NCBI GenBank assembly: GCA_949357655.1
Contig: CASHTG010000012.1
Coordinates: 1,302,001 to 1,366,000, forward strand
Direction of reading: 5' to 3'
Origin: Parascedosporium putredinis
Taxonomy: Eukaryota; Ascomycota; Sordariomycetes; Microascales; Microascaceae
Length of the DNA: 64,000 nt
Translations under genes and position numbers: made by a program
In this document: positions 12,701 to 23,344 of the stretch, piece after piece
Layout: each line of letters opens with the position of its first letter
Numbering within the stretch: the stretch's first letter is position 1
The notes under the pieces: generated by a model
The model's input: only the letters and a program-made list of their open reading frames with translations
What the model was told of the DNA's origin: nothing
Databases searched by the model: none

Positions 12701-15385
12701 CAGAAAGGCCTCGGCGATAGCCTCGCTCTGTCGGAACTCGCTGTTTCCCTAGAGGGCATGATTGTCTCTTTCGATAGGCCACCGGTAACCGTGGCGGGCG
12801 GATTCATGCATTCTAATGTGGATAACGTCGACTGCTATGCGGGAGGCTTAATCATCGGGTTCAAGCCATACGCCATCGAAGCTATCGGCGTCTACGCCAA
12901 AGTGCCCAAGAACCCCCAAGCAGCTTAGCCCCCACCGGGTATACGAATTTGACAGCGTCGAAGATGAGATGCGGTATGAGCAGGAGCGGTGGGTTTTGGA
13001 CGGCGAGGAGAACACTACGTTTACAATGTTCTTCGTCATGTTCAGAATCCAAGGACCTCTATTCTCGGTTGGATTCGCCGATATTGCTGGCTTGACAGGG
13101 GTGTTGGTATCAATACCGAGATGCGCCTGCCAACGGCAGAAACGGTCCTATCGTTCCCATTCGTCCGGCCCACCTCATCAGACAAGCCAGACGCTGAATC
13201 CTCGCCCATCAAATCTCTCATGGCTCTTTGAGGAAGCCAGAAGTCGGACAAGGCGGCGGGGCCGCCTGGTTCTCCGCCCGGGAAGGTTCCTTTTGGTTCG
13301 CAGCCGGGTTCAAAGCCACGGCGTTCCAGATGCTCTCGGTCGACGCGCTCGTCGTGGTCCAGCTGAACCCCGAGGTGCAGCTCGGCATCTACGGCGTCGC
13401 CGTCTGTGATCTTCCTAGCCTAGTATCCCCCTCAAGTTTGCGCATGTGGAGCTCGGTATCGCGTGCACCCTTGACGTTGGGGCTGGAACCTTTAAGCTTG
13501 AGGCACAACTGTCTCCGCGCAGCTTCATCTTGGACAGCAGCTGCCATCTCACCGGCGGCTTGGCCCTGTACGCGTGGTTCGCGCCCAGGGTGCCCTCTTC
13601 GGACCCGGAGATAAAAGATATGCAGGGAGACTGGGTGTTGACGATCGGCGGGTACCACCAGGCGTTTAACCGTCCGCGCCCGTATCCGAACCCCCACGGC
13701 TCGGTATCAATTGGTCGCTCAGCAGCGCGCTGCGCATCTCGGGCGAGGCGTACTTTGCCGTCACGCCGCGAGTTTGCATGGCGGGTGGCAAGTTGAACGC
13801 GGCACTGACGCTCGGTGCGCTCTCGGCCTGGTTCGATGCGTTCTTGGACATGCTGCTTAATTTCGATCCTTTCTACTTCCGCGCCGTGGGCGGCGTGAGC
13901 GTGGGCGTACGCTTCTCCATGGACCTCTGGCTCGTAACCATTCACATTGCCGTGGAGATTGGGGCGACGCTGACCGTTGCAGGCCCACCCATGGCGGGCA
14001 TGGTGCACGTGGACTTTTGGGTGTTTGGATTCGATATCCAGTTCGGAGGCAAGATGGCAGAGAAGCCTGACAAGAAGACGTTGCTTCAGTTCAAAGAGTT
14101 GGTATTCAAGACGAAGTCGAGCTCCTCCAGCGCTCTACCTAACAATATTTTCATGTCACGATTGGAAGGAGGGGCTCTGCGAGAGCTTGATGATGACAAT
14201 GAAGATGCCGGAGGGTGGGTGGCTCTCGAAAACGCTGGGGAAGACACAGTTAGTCGCAGAGCAGAAGAGGCTGAGAAAACGACGAAACCGTTCATATTCA
14301 ATTGCGACTCCGGTCTTGTGCCACCGACAGAGATCAAGGGCCAAAAGAAACCACCACCATCCGCCGGCCGAGAGGCAAAGACCCGAACCGCCGAGCCCCG
14401 CGCCCCAGAAAAAGACAAGAAGAAGAAGAAGATATGGGTTGTGCAGCCAGGCACGTTTGCTTACTCCATCACTTTTGCTTTTGCGACAAGTAAAGGGACG
14501 CTGGAGGACAAGCGACCGGGTGCGGCGATGCCGAAGCAGCCTCTGCGCAAGTTCAAGCCCGAACACGACAGCATATTCGCGCTGCCCATGCGACTGGAGA
14601 AGACGATGACGGTCGACGCGACAGTCCGCATCACCCAGCAAAAGAAGTTGCGGTTCAGCTGCGGCGGATGAAGCCTGGCAGCAACACATTCCGGGTCCAA
14701 AATGAAGACTGGGAAGAGGGAGAGTGGAAAGTAGAGCCTATAGTAAAGGCAGTGCCATACTCGATTTGGGGGAAATGTAAGACCCTCTACTTTCGATCAT
14801 TATCCGTATGAAGATTACTGGGTTCATGGATCCGTTGTTTGCTAACTAATTGGGGACTCGCAGATGATGAGAACCACGACCCGTCAGTTCAAGGGAACAA
14901 CGTATCAGGGCTCCTTGGGGGCAAGAACTCACCCAGCGGAGACAGTGGCACAGTTCCCTTGGTCATGGGCCTCGCCATTTCTCCTCCCGCCCCTCGTTTG
15001 TCTGACGATAAAATCGTCAAGTTCAACCTCGTTCGCGACACCAAGGAGACTGTCAAGGAGGTGGCATTCCTGCCCCCAGACGACACATGAAGCTTGGGGA
15101 CCCCAAAAGGAGGAGGCAAAGAGTCCTCATAGTGCCAGTCTTGGGGGTGGGAAGCCCGGGGACGAAGACGAGGAAGAAAAGAAACGGCAAATGGAAAGGT
15201 GGGAGAACGTCAAGAAGGTGTGGAAGATTGAGAAAAACAACCCGGTGGAAGTTGTGAATCGCTGGGCCGAACGCTTGGCGTTTGAAGACGCAGCCCTCAG
15301 CGGTAAACGCCCGGAAAAGCTATTAGATCGGTTTGAGCAAATGGTCCCAGCTTTGCCGATGGTCGCTGTTGGGTTCGCGGTGTGA
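9737..15385 (+). CDS. DUF6603-type giant protein (probably C-terminal half of the hydrolase fusion)
   Basis: Continuous coding signal over about 5.6 kb in three frames, ending at a TGA at 15383-15385. The core at about 13300-14080 carries the DUF6603 hallmarks: LGIYGVAV, CHLTGGLALYAWF, GDWVLTIGGYH, GEAYFAVTP, GGKLNAALTLG, FYFRAVGGVSVGVRF and VHVDFWVFGFDIQFGG. Upstream repeats of beta-rich units (for example WELSAGVENL and GPLRLGLSFTH, about 11400-11650) suggest a long repetitive beta structure. One certain intron is 14777-14863 (AAAT/GTAAG...CGCAG/ATGAT). The C-terminus is charged. No ATG sits at the start of the conserved sequence; the frame is open upstream through about 9661, which argues for fusion to the hydrolase. 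The family is known in fungi and bacteria, with no established function. About eight single-base frame changes are needed to read it through; the indel background of the window explains them. Confidence 0.75.
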
Positions 15386-18178
15386 GCGCTTCATCATTTT
15401 GGCAAAGGACTTATTGGGACGGATTCATCCATTCCACTGGATCCAGAGTGCGGTCGCGGTAATAGTTCTAATTCTGACTGCCAGGAAAACGGCAGTCTAC
15501 CTTGAAGTGTACATATTGTGAATTATATATCCCGTCTGTTATTGCGATTTTTCCTGGACTCATGCCATCAAAGTGAACAGTGAGGTAATAGGAAAGTCCT
15601 GAGGGAAGTCGCGATCGGGCTCGGTACTGCCTTGTTGAAAGCACAACTCATCACCGATTAAAAAGGGGAGTCACAATCGACCCAGTGTACAAACATGTTG
15701 CTCTTCTCTGCGGCTCAACCTGTCGATAATCGCCGAGTCGATACAGAAACCTCGTTTCTGCCCTCCTATTATTAAAGTTATTTGGGCAACTACTGGGAAG
15801 AAACATCCATCAATGAAGCGAGGGTGTATGTTTCTGCTCAACATGCCTTTATCCAATCATCCCCGCACATCCACGTCTCCATTGGCATCACACCAAAACT
15901 CGGTTGTCGTCTTCGGCCCCTGGTTCCTGTGAGCCCGCCAATGATGCAACGCTGGTAGAATTAAGGTTATTTGGCAGTTTTCGTTTCAGCGAGACATGCC
16001 ACCCGCTCTCAGCCACCAACTCGGGGTTCACACGGTTGCGCACCTGATCCATCCATACATCCATGGATACTTGGATCCATGTAACGGGTATGAATGGGCA
16101 TGGCAACAACGTGGGCTCAAGCCTTACAAACCAGAATGAATCGATCCATGGGCACCATGTCGCTTGCATGTCGGTCCCCACTTCCGACCTGCGTGAGACA
16201 CAGCATCATGGCATAACATGCGTGGCTGTAGCCACAAGGGTTTCTCGCGCAACTGCGTTCTTCGTGCGAATGCAGATCGAACAAGCACCACGGCAACAGA
16301 CGGGAGGGGCGTTGTACTCATCAGGTTTTGGTGATCTGCAGCTAGATGGCAAAAATAGCCCGAAGCGGGACGTGATAATCACTCGCAGCCGAGAGTTCCT
16401 GAGCCTGGCGAGTCAAGTCGTCACGGGATGGGATGGATGCCCCTTGGACGGATGTTTTTGTGCGGGGAGCTTTTGGCCCTTGCCGTCCCTTCCTCCCAAT
16501 AGAAAGAATCCGTCGCATGGCTACATGGAGTCCCTGTAGTCCCCAGCGTCGCCGCCTTGTTCTAGCCTCCGACCCCAATGTGAATTGCCGAAGGGTATTT
16601 GATCTCAAAGCAGCTAGCCTGTGCTGGCCCGTTGCCCTCCGGCGTGAGCGTGGGCGTGGACGTGGGCGTGACGTGAAGAGATGCTGATGGAGACACGGGA
16701 CAGCTCGTATGGGCCGGTCTGCGCAGGCCACACCCAGTTCAATCCTTGGCCCGTCGACGCATCCAGTCCATTCCTCTCGCCACCAGTCCTCTATTAGTCA
16801 AAAATGAATAATCGCCAGAGCCGCCTCCCACGTCGGGCACATTCTTCACCCCACCTCACCTTGGCTCAGAGAGCCAGACACACCCTCTCCATCAACACGC
16901 ACGCGATGGTCAGAACCGACGCCTGTCGATCATGTTCTTTTCGGATGGTATGTCATTGCAAGTCTACAAGATAAGCTCCAGGGGCGATCTCATTGCCCTT
17001 GCAGTCTCCCTCGCCGGGAAACACAGGGGCCCACCAGCATCTGCCCCCGGCAAGACTTCAGCCGGGAGATTCCTTTTCTTTGTTGATCCCCGCAGATGCC
17101 GCCCATCGAATGGGAAACGCAGGACACATCCATTCATGTATGGCACACCCTCAACGCGGCGCTGAGAGTCAAGCCGAGTCCGAATCCCTTCCACATCATC
17201 GTCCATCGTCAAGACGGGAGGCATCAAAGGGAAGGGGAGCACGCCAAATCCATTATTTCGATTGAAACCGCGAGACATTCATCATATTCGAGGTAAATTT
17301 TGAGCTTCATCGTCGCCAGTATATTGGAATGGCTATAATCAGAGTTCATGGAAGAGCATGAATAAGCTCGCTCGCTCCCTGACTGTCACGAGCCCAACTC
17401 TTACCTCGCCTCTTTTCTTACGCCGAAAACACACCACCGTCCATCCCCTTCCACAATGCCATCCCTACTTCCCTCCTCCTACGCCCATGGGTATTCCCAA
17501 ATCTCCTGTCTCACGATTCGAATACCCCACCGTGTAGGTTTTCCGCCGGCCGGATGAGTCGGCCGTGTTCCACGAGTCCGAGGGGGAACAGGAGCAAGAG
17601 ATCTACCCTTAATGGTGGTGGCTGGCCACGGATGGCAACCTTCATCATTCTCCGGTCGTCTAGGGTCGATCGCAAAACAGTCACTGTACCTAACCGACGT
17701 ATATGTGATGCTCTTGTGCATGGATAACTCTTAAAATAGTGCTGGCGCAATATGGATAGATAGGACAAGGGGCCATCCATGTATCGGAACCCGGCTCTAG
17801 CTCCGCATTTGCTATAGATCTTGCACCGGGAATATTACTCGTGTGGCACCCATGAGGACCATGCGTTTCTTGCTCGCATCCTAGACAGGGGAAATCCATC
17901 CCTGGATAGAGAGAAGCTTAGACGTTAGTATAATAAGCCTCTTCTGTCCTCGGACACCTTTGCCCTTCTCTTCTCCTTCTCTAGCTGGCCTATCAAGCCT
18001 TGGTACTTTTCAACCCCACTTACATAGCGCGGTCACCATACAATACAATATCTACGGTCGAATAATATCTAATAACATCGTCCTGCTCAACATCTTGGGC
18101 CTTCTTTCCCGTGCAAAAATACAGCACCCTCCCTCTCTTACTCCCAACCCATACTCCTACAAACACAAGACTGCAACC
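15386..18178. other. Gene-poor intergenic stretch
   Basis: About 2.8 kb without a supportable gene. Frames of 60-158 codons occur but have no conserved motif or splice support. It contains ATCCATGGAT at 16059-16068 with further GGATCCAT and ATCCATGG elements within 100 bp. The last 250 bp are pyrimidine-rich and form the leader of the secreted-protein gene at 18179. Confidence 0.5.
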
Positions 18179-18691
18179 ATGGTCCGCCAACTACTCCTCG
18201 CCGGCCTCTCCCTGCTACAAGCCGCCGCCGTAGGCGCCCTCATCGTCCCCGCCGGTCTGCCCGAGGGCCTCTACACCATCCCCTTCGACTCCGACGGCAC
18301 CGCCCTCTCGGCGCCGCTGCGCGTGGAAAGCCGAGGCACCCAGGGCAGGTTCGAGGCGCGCCAGTTCCAGAGGTGGGAGGCGAGGTGCGGCGTCCTCGGC
18401 CAGATCCAGATCAACGACTTCACCGTCGCCAAGGAGAACCTCCAGAGCGAGTGCGACCGAGGCGAGACGTACCAGTCCAACATGGCCGTCGTCTACAGCA
18501 CGGGCAGGGCCATTGCCTACTTTTGCAACTACGATCGCCAGAATCGGTGCACGAGGGCCGAGTACGAGGAGGCCATGCTCGCGCTCGTGGGACAGTGCGG
18601 TATTGGGGCGGGAGGTGAGGTGTATCTTGCCGCGCAGGACAAAGGATACGGTGGGGATAACAAGGGAGAGAGCGTGGAGATTTGCTACTGA
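18179..18691 (+). CDS. Small secreted cysteine-containing protein
   Basis: Single exon, 170 residues, ATG in good context (CAACCATGG). The N-terminus MVRQLLLAGLSLLQAAA is a typical signal peptide with likely cleavage around residues 19-22. The mature protein has six cysteines (CGVLG, SECDRG, FCNYD, RCTRAEY, QCGIG and a C-terminal ICY), enough for three disulfides, and no membrane segment or GPI-anchor signal. The frame is intact and GC3-rich. An upstream in-frame extension to 17960 exists but lacks a better start and would bury the signal peptide. I do not recognise the family; size, secretion and cysteine number fit secreted effector-like or cell-wall-associated proteins, but nothing in the sequence assigns an activity. 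Confidence 0.82.
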   Translation: MVRQLLLAGLSLLQAAAVGALIVPAGLPEGLYTIPFDSDGTALSAPLRVESRGTQGRFEARQFQRWEARCGVLGQIQINDFTVAKENLQSECDRGETYQSNMAVVYSTGRAIAYFCNYDRQNRCTRAEYEEAMLALVGQCGIGAGGEVYLAAQDKGYGGDNKGESVEICY

Positions 18692-21539
18692 GTAGGGAAT
18701 GAAGGTTTGAGAGAAGCAGGTGGCATCATCAGAATGGCAACAGAAGGCTCGACCTGGGAATGCTAGCTAAGGTAGCCAGGAGCAAGTTCTCGGTGGGTAT
18801 GACCTCTCTATGGCACTATCCACGGAGACAAGACTCTTCGTCATTACAGCGTGCTGTCTGTTGAACTGAGGGATACGGAGGATCAGCCCATGTTATATAG
18901 GGACATTTTGCATATCTGAGTCCTTTTCTTTCTTATTAATACATCCGAATTTGCTTCATTTGCCGACGAAACCACCTTTGCGGTGCTCCAGCCATAACTG
19001 TCAAGACCCAATCTCCGTGAGGGTCAACCGCAAGGCTGATATTAGGTGCGGGAGTTCAAAAAGTTGGCGACATCCATGAATGGGTCAGCCTTTCTCGGAG
19101 CTCGTGAACATCTTCAATGACAGCGCAGCGTGGAGTAGCACGAGAATTCCGAGATATAGTCCGGTGTTGCACGGTTTGCTCGACAAAGTCGTCTCCCAAT
19201 CCGCTTTCTTCTTGAACCGTAACTTGGTGAAAGTGCGCTAGGAGCTGGGATGCAAGCCATGCGTCGCCAAGAGGGTCAGTCCCGGAACGCCGCGCCACGG
19301 AAAGGCCGCCGCTGGAGATGCGAATGTGAGAAACCTGGTTCAGACAACGGAACGGGCAGTTTTCACTAAGCCCACGCCCTCTAACTCGAGGATATATGCA
19401 GGCTTCCAGTCTCTCGGCGGACTTGTCATCAGCTCTTACACGACTGCCGAGTGGCGCAAGCCCCTTGCAGTCAAGCTTGAATAGGTCTCTTGGTGCGGAT
19501 CACCCCTTTCCCTCCTAAAGGATCCATTGTTAACATGCTAGGATGTAGCTTGCCAAATGACCCACTAGCTTAACAGTTCTGACTACTCTAGCGGACTAAC
19601 AGAGGAGAGAATAATTCGGGAGGACATAACATTCGTGCAGCCAACGGAAGAGCGGCTACGTAGATGGAAACCCAGGAACCCGGAAACTCTCGAGGCAACG
19701 GGCGGGAAATTCCGGGCAACTTCAGCTTTGATCACGGTTTTAACTACTCCATAGTACACTATCACGGCAGTCAAGTAGGGATGATACGGGCCATCATGTA
19801 TCGGGTAGCAGGAAGTAAGGCGTTGGGTGAGAATCGAGAATTGCGAGAAAAGATTGAGATTACGCCCCCTCATTCACACTTATATCGCGTCGGGTTTCAA
19901 CCTCATCTAGGGCGATGAAGGGACATCGATCACGACACAAGAGTACACCATCAGCCGTTCCTAGTTCGATCTTGGGAGTCCCACCATCTTTCTGCTTGCC
20001 CCGATGAAGTACTATATGGACCTGTATCTATATTTATACACATTTATTCTTACCTTGATGTACCCACCCATCGGTGGGCGATTACTCGATTTATATGAGC
20101 TTCAGCTTGGGGCTGACGGACCCGGTGACCATGGCTGCATTAAAAGCTAAGAGAAGGGGAAGGGTATGGCCTGGCTTGGAGTAAAAATCAACTGCAGCTA
20201 ATCCCACCAATGGAGAGATAGATGAATCCTTTGTTTTTACGTGTTCTCGCTGCTCTCTTTACTCGACAGCCCTCGCCGCATGCGTCTCCTCTACACGTTA
20301 AATCGGGAACGTAGTATTAGGAAGAGGAATGATGATCGCAAAGCACGGAGGTGGCACCCTGGGCCCAAGAGAAAAAGAACTTCTTAAATAGCTCAATTCG
20401 AAATAGAAATACATCAGAGGAATCAAGAGAAAAGGTGTAAAAGGAGGACCAGTGACTGTACGAGGGTGCGTTGGAGATATATATGTAAAGAAAACAAAAG
20501 ATATATAAAGTTGAAATTGAGAAAGAGAAAGTATCAAACGATCAAGCTCCTTTGCAAAAGAAGAGAAAAGAAAAGAAAAATCCGTCTTGAAAATCTCCCT
20601 AAAAATGCTAGGGCGGCCCAACACTCTCCTCACGCACGGGACGCGGGGAGGAGGAGAGCGAAAGCGCAAAATAGTAATTAATAGACGAATGCACCAGCCG
20701 CTTGCCTGGCCCAGGATGAAGGCTCCCAGGACTATATTGAATCTCCTTGAGCGGGATGCCTTAAGACGAGCCCAATCGATCCATAGGCTTGGATAAAACC
20801 GGATCCGGCTATGTGAATCCGCTCCGCATTTAGCATCATGGACTAGGACTCCCGGGATCTCGTCTTTCCTCTGTTTAATTTCAATTGAGGACTGTCTACG
20901 AGTACATTGTATCTCACAGGAACGCAAACTTTCTTTCGAGACCCACGACTTCATCTCTTAACCGATAATTGGGGTGGAGGGATTCATACCAAAAACCAGA
21001 GTCGAGTCAAGCGTCGCCCATCGTCGTCGTCGTACGCCAGTCCAGCTCGGCCAAGGATATCCCCATCCCGTTCCCCGGTCACATCACCGCGCGGTTGGTC
21101 GCAAGCGGAGGCCGCGAAGCCCGGGAAATCATCACTGGCCCTGTCTTTATTCTTTATGTGGGTTTGATAGGGGCGGAACTGGTCAATCTATTTTCGAGAG
21201 GATCCATCATCATGATATATAGATTATAATAATAAAAACGCATCACGATACCCCCGTTGGCGCTGTCACCATAAAGCAGTCCAAGACCTGTAAGATGAAA
21301 TAGATGGCTTTCCCCCGTTTCTTTCTCGAGCTTTAATTCACGGTGGCCTCTCTCCTTTTCTTATCACCATTGTTGATTTCGCGCGACAGACATACCCGTT
21401 CTAGTTCGCAGAGTGCTCAAAATCCTTGAACTCGTTCTTCGGTGCCCGGCTATCCATCCCGCCATCCGGTACCCTCGCGTACACCAAAGTAGCCCCCAAG
21501 CAGCCCCCAACTAGCCCAGGACAACTCACACTTCCCGCA
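18692..21539. other. Gene-poor intergenic stretch
   Basis: About 2.8 kb with no supportable gene. It is somewhat AT-richer than the surrounding genes, with A/G-rich runs at about 20515-20585. The minus-strand frame at 20298-20954 and plus frames at 20907-21229 have low-complexity composition and no splice or motif support. Confidence 0.5.
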
Positions 21540-22806
21540 ATGGCTCGGTCCGCCCTTCTCGCTTCAGCGCTTCGCCTTCGGCGCCTCTGCGCAATTCGGT
21601 GTCCAGGTCCAAGATAAATGGGGTCAATGTAAGTTGAACCAACGACGAGGCGTTGAAGCCTAAGAAGAGAACCCTTCTTTCTCCTCTTCTTATATATAGC
21701 CCACGTCCACTTACAAAACTTGTCTTCGTAGGCAGCGGCGAAGGTTATGACGGCCCAGAAGTTTGCCCATCCACCTATTACTGCAAATTCGAAAAGTAAA
21801 GTTGACTCCTTTTCCTTCACAATAACCCCCTCATCCCCCTTCCTATCAGGTTCCACACACGCATACTAACAACCAGCTCTCAGTACCTGGTACTCGCAGT
21901 GTATCCCCGTCCCCGGAAGCCCCGACGACCTCGCCATCGCCCGAGGCTCCGAAGGCGCCGCCCAGACCACCAGCTTCCAGACTGTCGTCACCGTCACCAT
22001 CATCGCCGAGCAGACCGTCGCCCCCACCGTCGTGACCACCTACATCACCTTCATCACCGCCGGCCTGACTCCCGACTCCGACCTCAACGCCACCCCGGAC
22101 CCAGCGCCCACCGCGACCGCGCCACCCAGCACCATCACCCTCATCCCCGACGACCCCTGAACCCCAAGAACCGCCGTCGCGAGGTCCGCGCCCGACAGCA
22201 CAAGCGTTCCCCGCCCCCGCCCCGCCGTGGCCGGAGACCCGACTCCCGGCCAGCTCCAGGACGGCCAGCTCTGGATCCGCGCCGTCACCGCCCCCACTTC
22301 CACGACTACCTCCAAACCGAGCCCCAGAACGAGCCCGGCACCGCCATCCTCGGCTCCAAAACCTCGGCCGGCCAGTACAGCATCGTCGACGGCCAGCTCA
22401 TCAGCGGCGGCAGCGCCGATACCCTCTACCTCCAGGTCGAGAAGCCCGACGACCTCACCCAGCGCAAGCTCGCCACCTGGTTCAATACCACCAAGAATGA
22501 GTTTGGCGCCTTTGAATTCAGCGGCGACGCCGTCATCTGGAACGCCCCCGACGTGAGGCGCGAGAACGCCGCTGCTTGGCTCGCCTGCGAGGAAAGCGCG
22601 CTCTTTATCAATACCGGTGCTTATGCCTACAACACCCCTGCGGGTTGCAGCGACCATACGGTATATAATTCCCCTTTTAGTTTGCCTTTATCTTGGCGTT
22701 ATCTTCTCCCCTTGAAACTGGGGCCGAGTAGGAGACAAGATGGTCGAATGCTAATTGCACCCTCCATCTCTAGATACACTACTACAATGGCGCTACTACC
22801 GACTAA
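21540..22806 (+). CDS. Secreted protein with N-terminal CBM1 cellulose-binding module
   Basis: Four exons: 21540-21628, 21732-21795, 21884-22660 and 22774-22806. Splicing the first three joins KWGQC, SGEGYDGPEVCP, STYYCKF and TWYSQCIPVP, the classical family-1 carbohydrate-binding module with four Cys and the aromatic binding face. A signal peptide precedes it (MARSALLASAL, ending ASAQFG once one base near 21580 is repaired). A Thr/Val/Pro linker follows, then an unrecognised C-terminal domain of about 150 residues (GQYSIVDGQLISGG, WFNTTKNEFGAFEF, CEESALFINTGAY) ending after the short last exon in HYYNGATTD. At least one more indel lies near 22150, where an in-frame TGA interrupts the linker. 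It probably binds crystalline cellulose outside the cell; the C-terminal domain shows no known catalytic signature. Confidence 0.82.
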
Positions 22807-23344
22807 GCGGGTGAAAACAAAGATAAATGGAAATGCCTATCACAGAACCTCCTTGTGCTCCATAGCCCACTTCCTTGATACCTTTTGACACGTCGAACGT
22901 CAAGGCTACGTCCGATCCCGGGCATACGTGCCGCCGGCATCCCTCTTTTCTCTCTCTTAGCCTACATCAAGTTCTTCCCTGTAAATATTGTTAACAAGCC
23001 ACCTTCAGGCCCTCATATTAGCTGCCTTTCAAGACATAACACAAGCATGGAAAGTGGTTCTCCAGGCGACTAAATGCTCTTTCAAGGAGCCTACACACAC
23101 CGACGACCGCTACACGTGTTCCGTCCTTGATAAACCGTGACATTCATATAAACCTATATATCATCTATGTTCAAACGCCACCAAAACCCTTCATTTCTTG
23201 ACAATGCTCCATTCATGACGCAAACTCTTCGTTTGCATCCCATATCTCTGTTATATACACGGCATGTTACAATGACAAGCTCATTACCAATCGCGATACG
23301 AGACTGAGTGTCGTAGTGGACTTATCACAATCCTTTCTATACGC
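22807..23344. other. Convergent intergenic region
   Basis: 3' ends of the CBM1 gene (plus) and ALG9 (minus). No gene seen. Confidence 0.5.

Noticed and set aside
1..15385. Calling the accessory genes pseudogenes because of frameshifts
   Set aside because: Essential genes elsewhere in the window have the same kind and a similar density of single-base breaks.
20298..20954. Minus-strand 218-codon frame in a gene-poor tract
   Set aside because: Phe/Ser/Arg-rich composition arising from A/G-rich plus-strand runs; no signal peptide, domain or splice structure.
22040..22657. Minus-strand 205-codon frame opposite the CBM1 gene
   Set aside because: Shadow of GC-rich plus-strand exons; no motif, and the plus strand has splice-supported CBM1.
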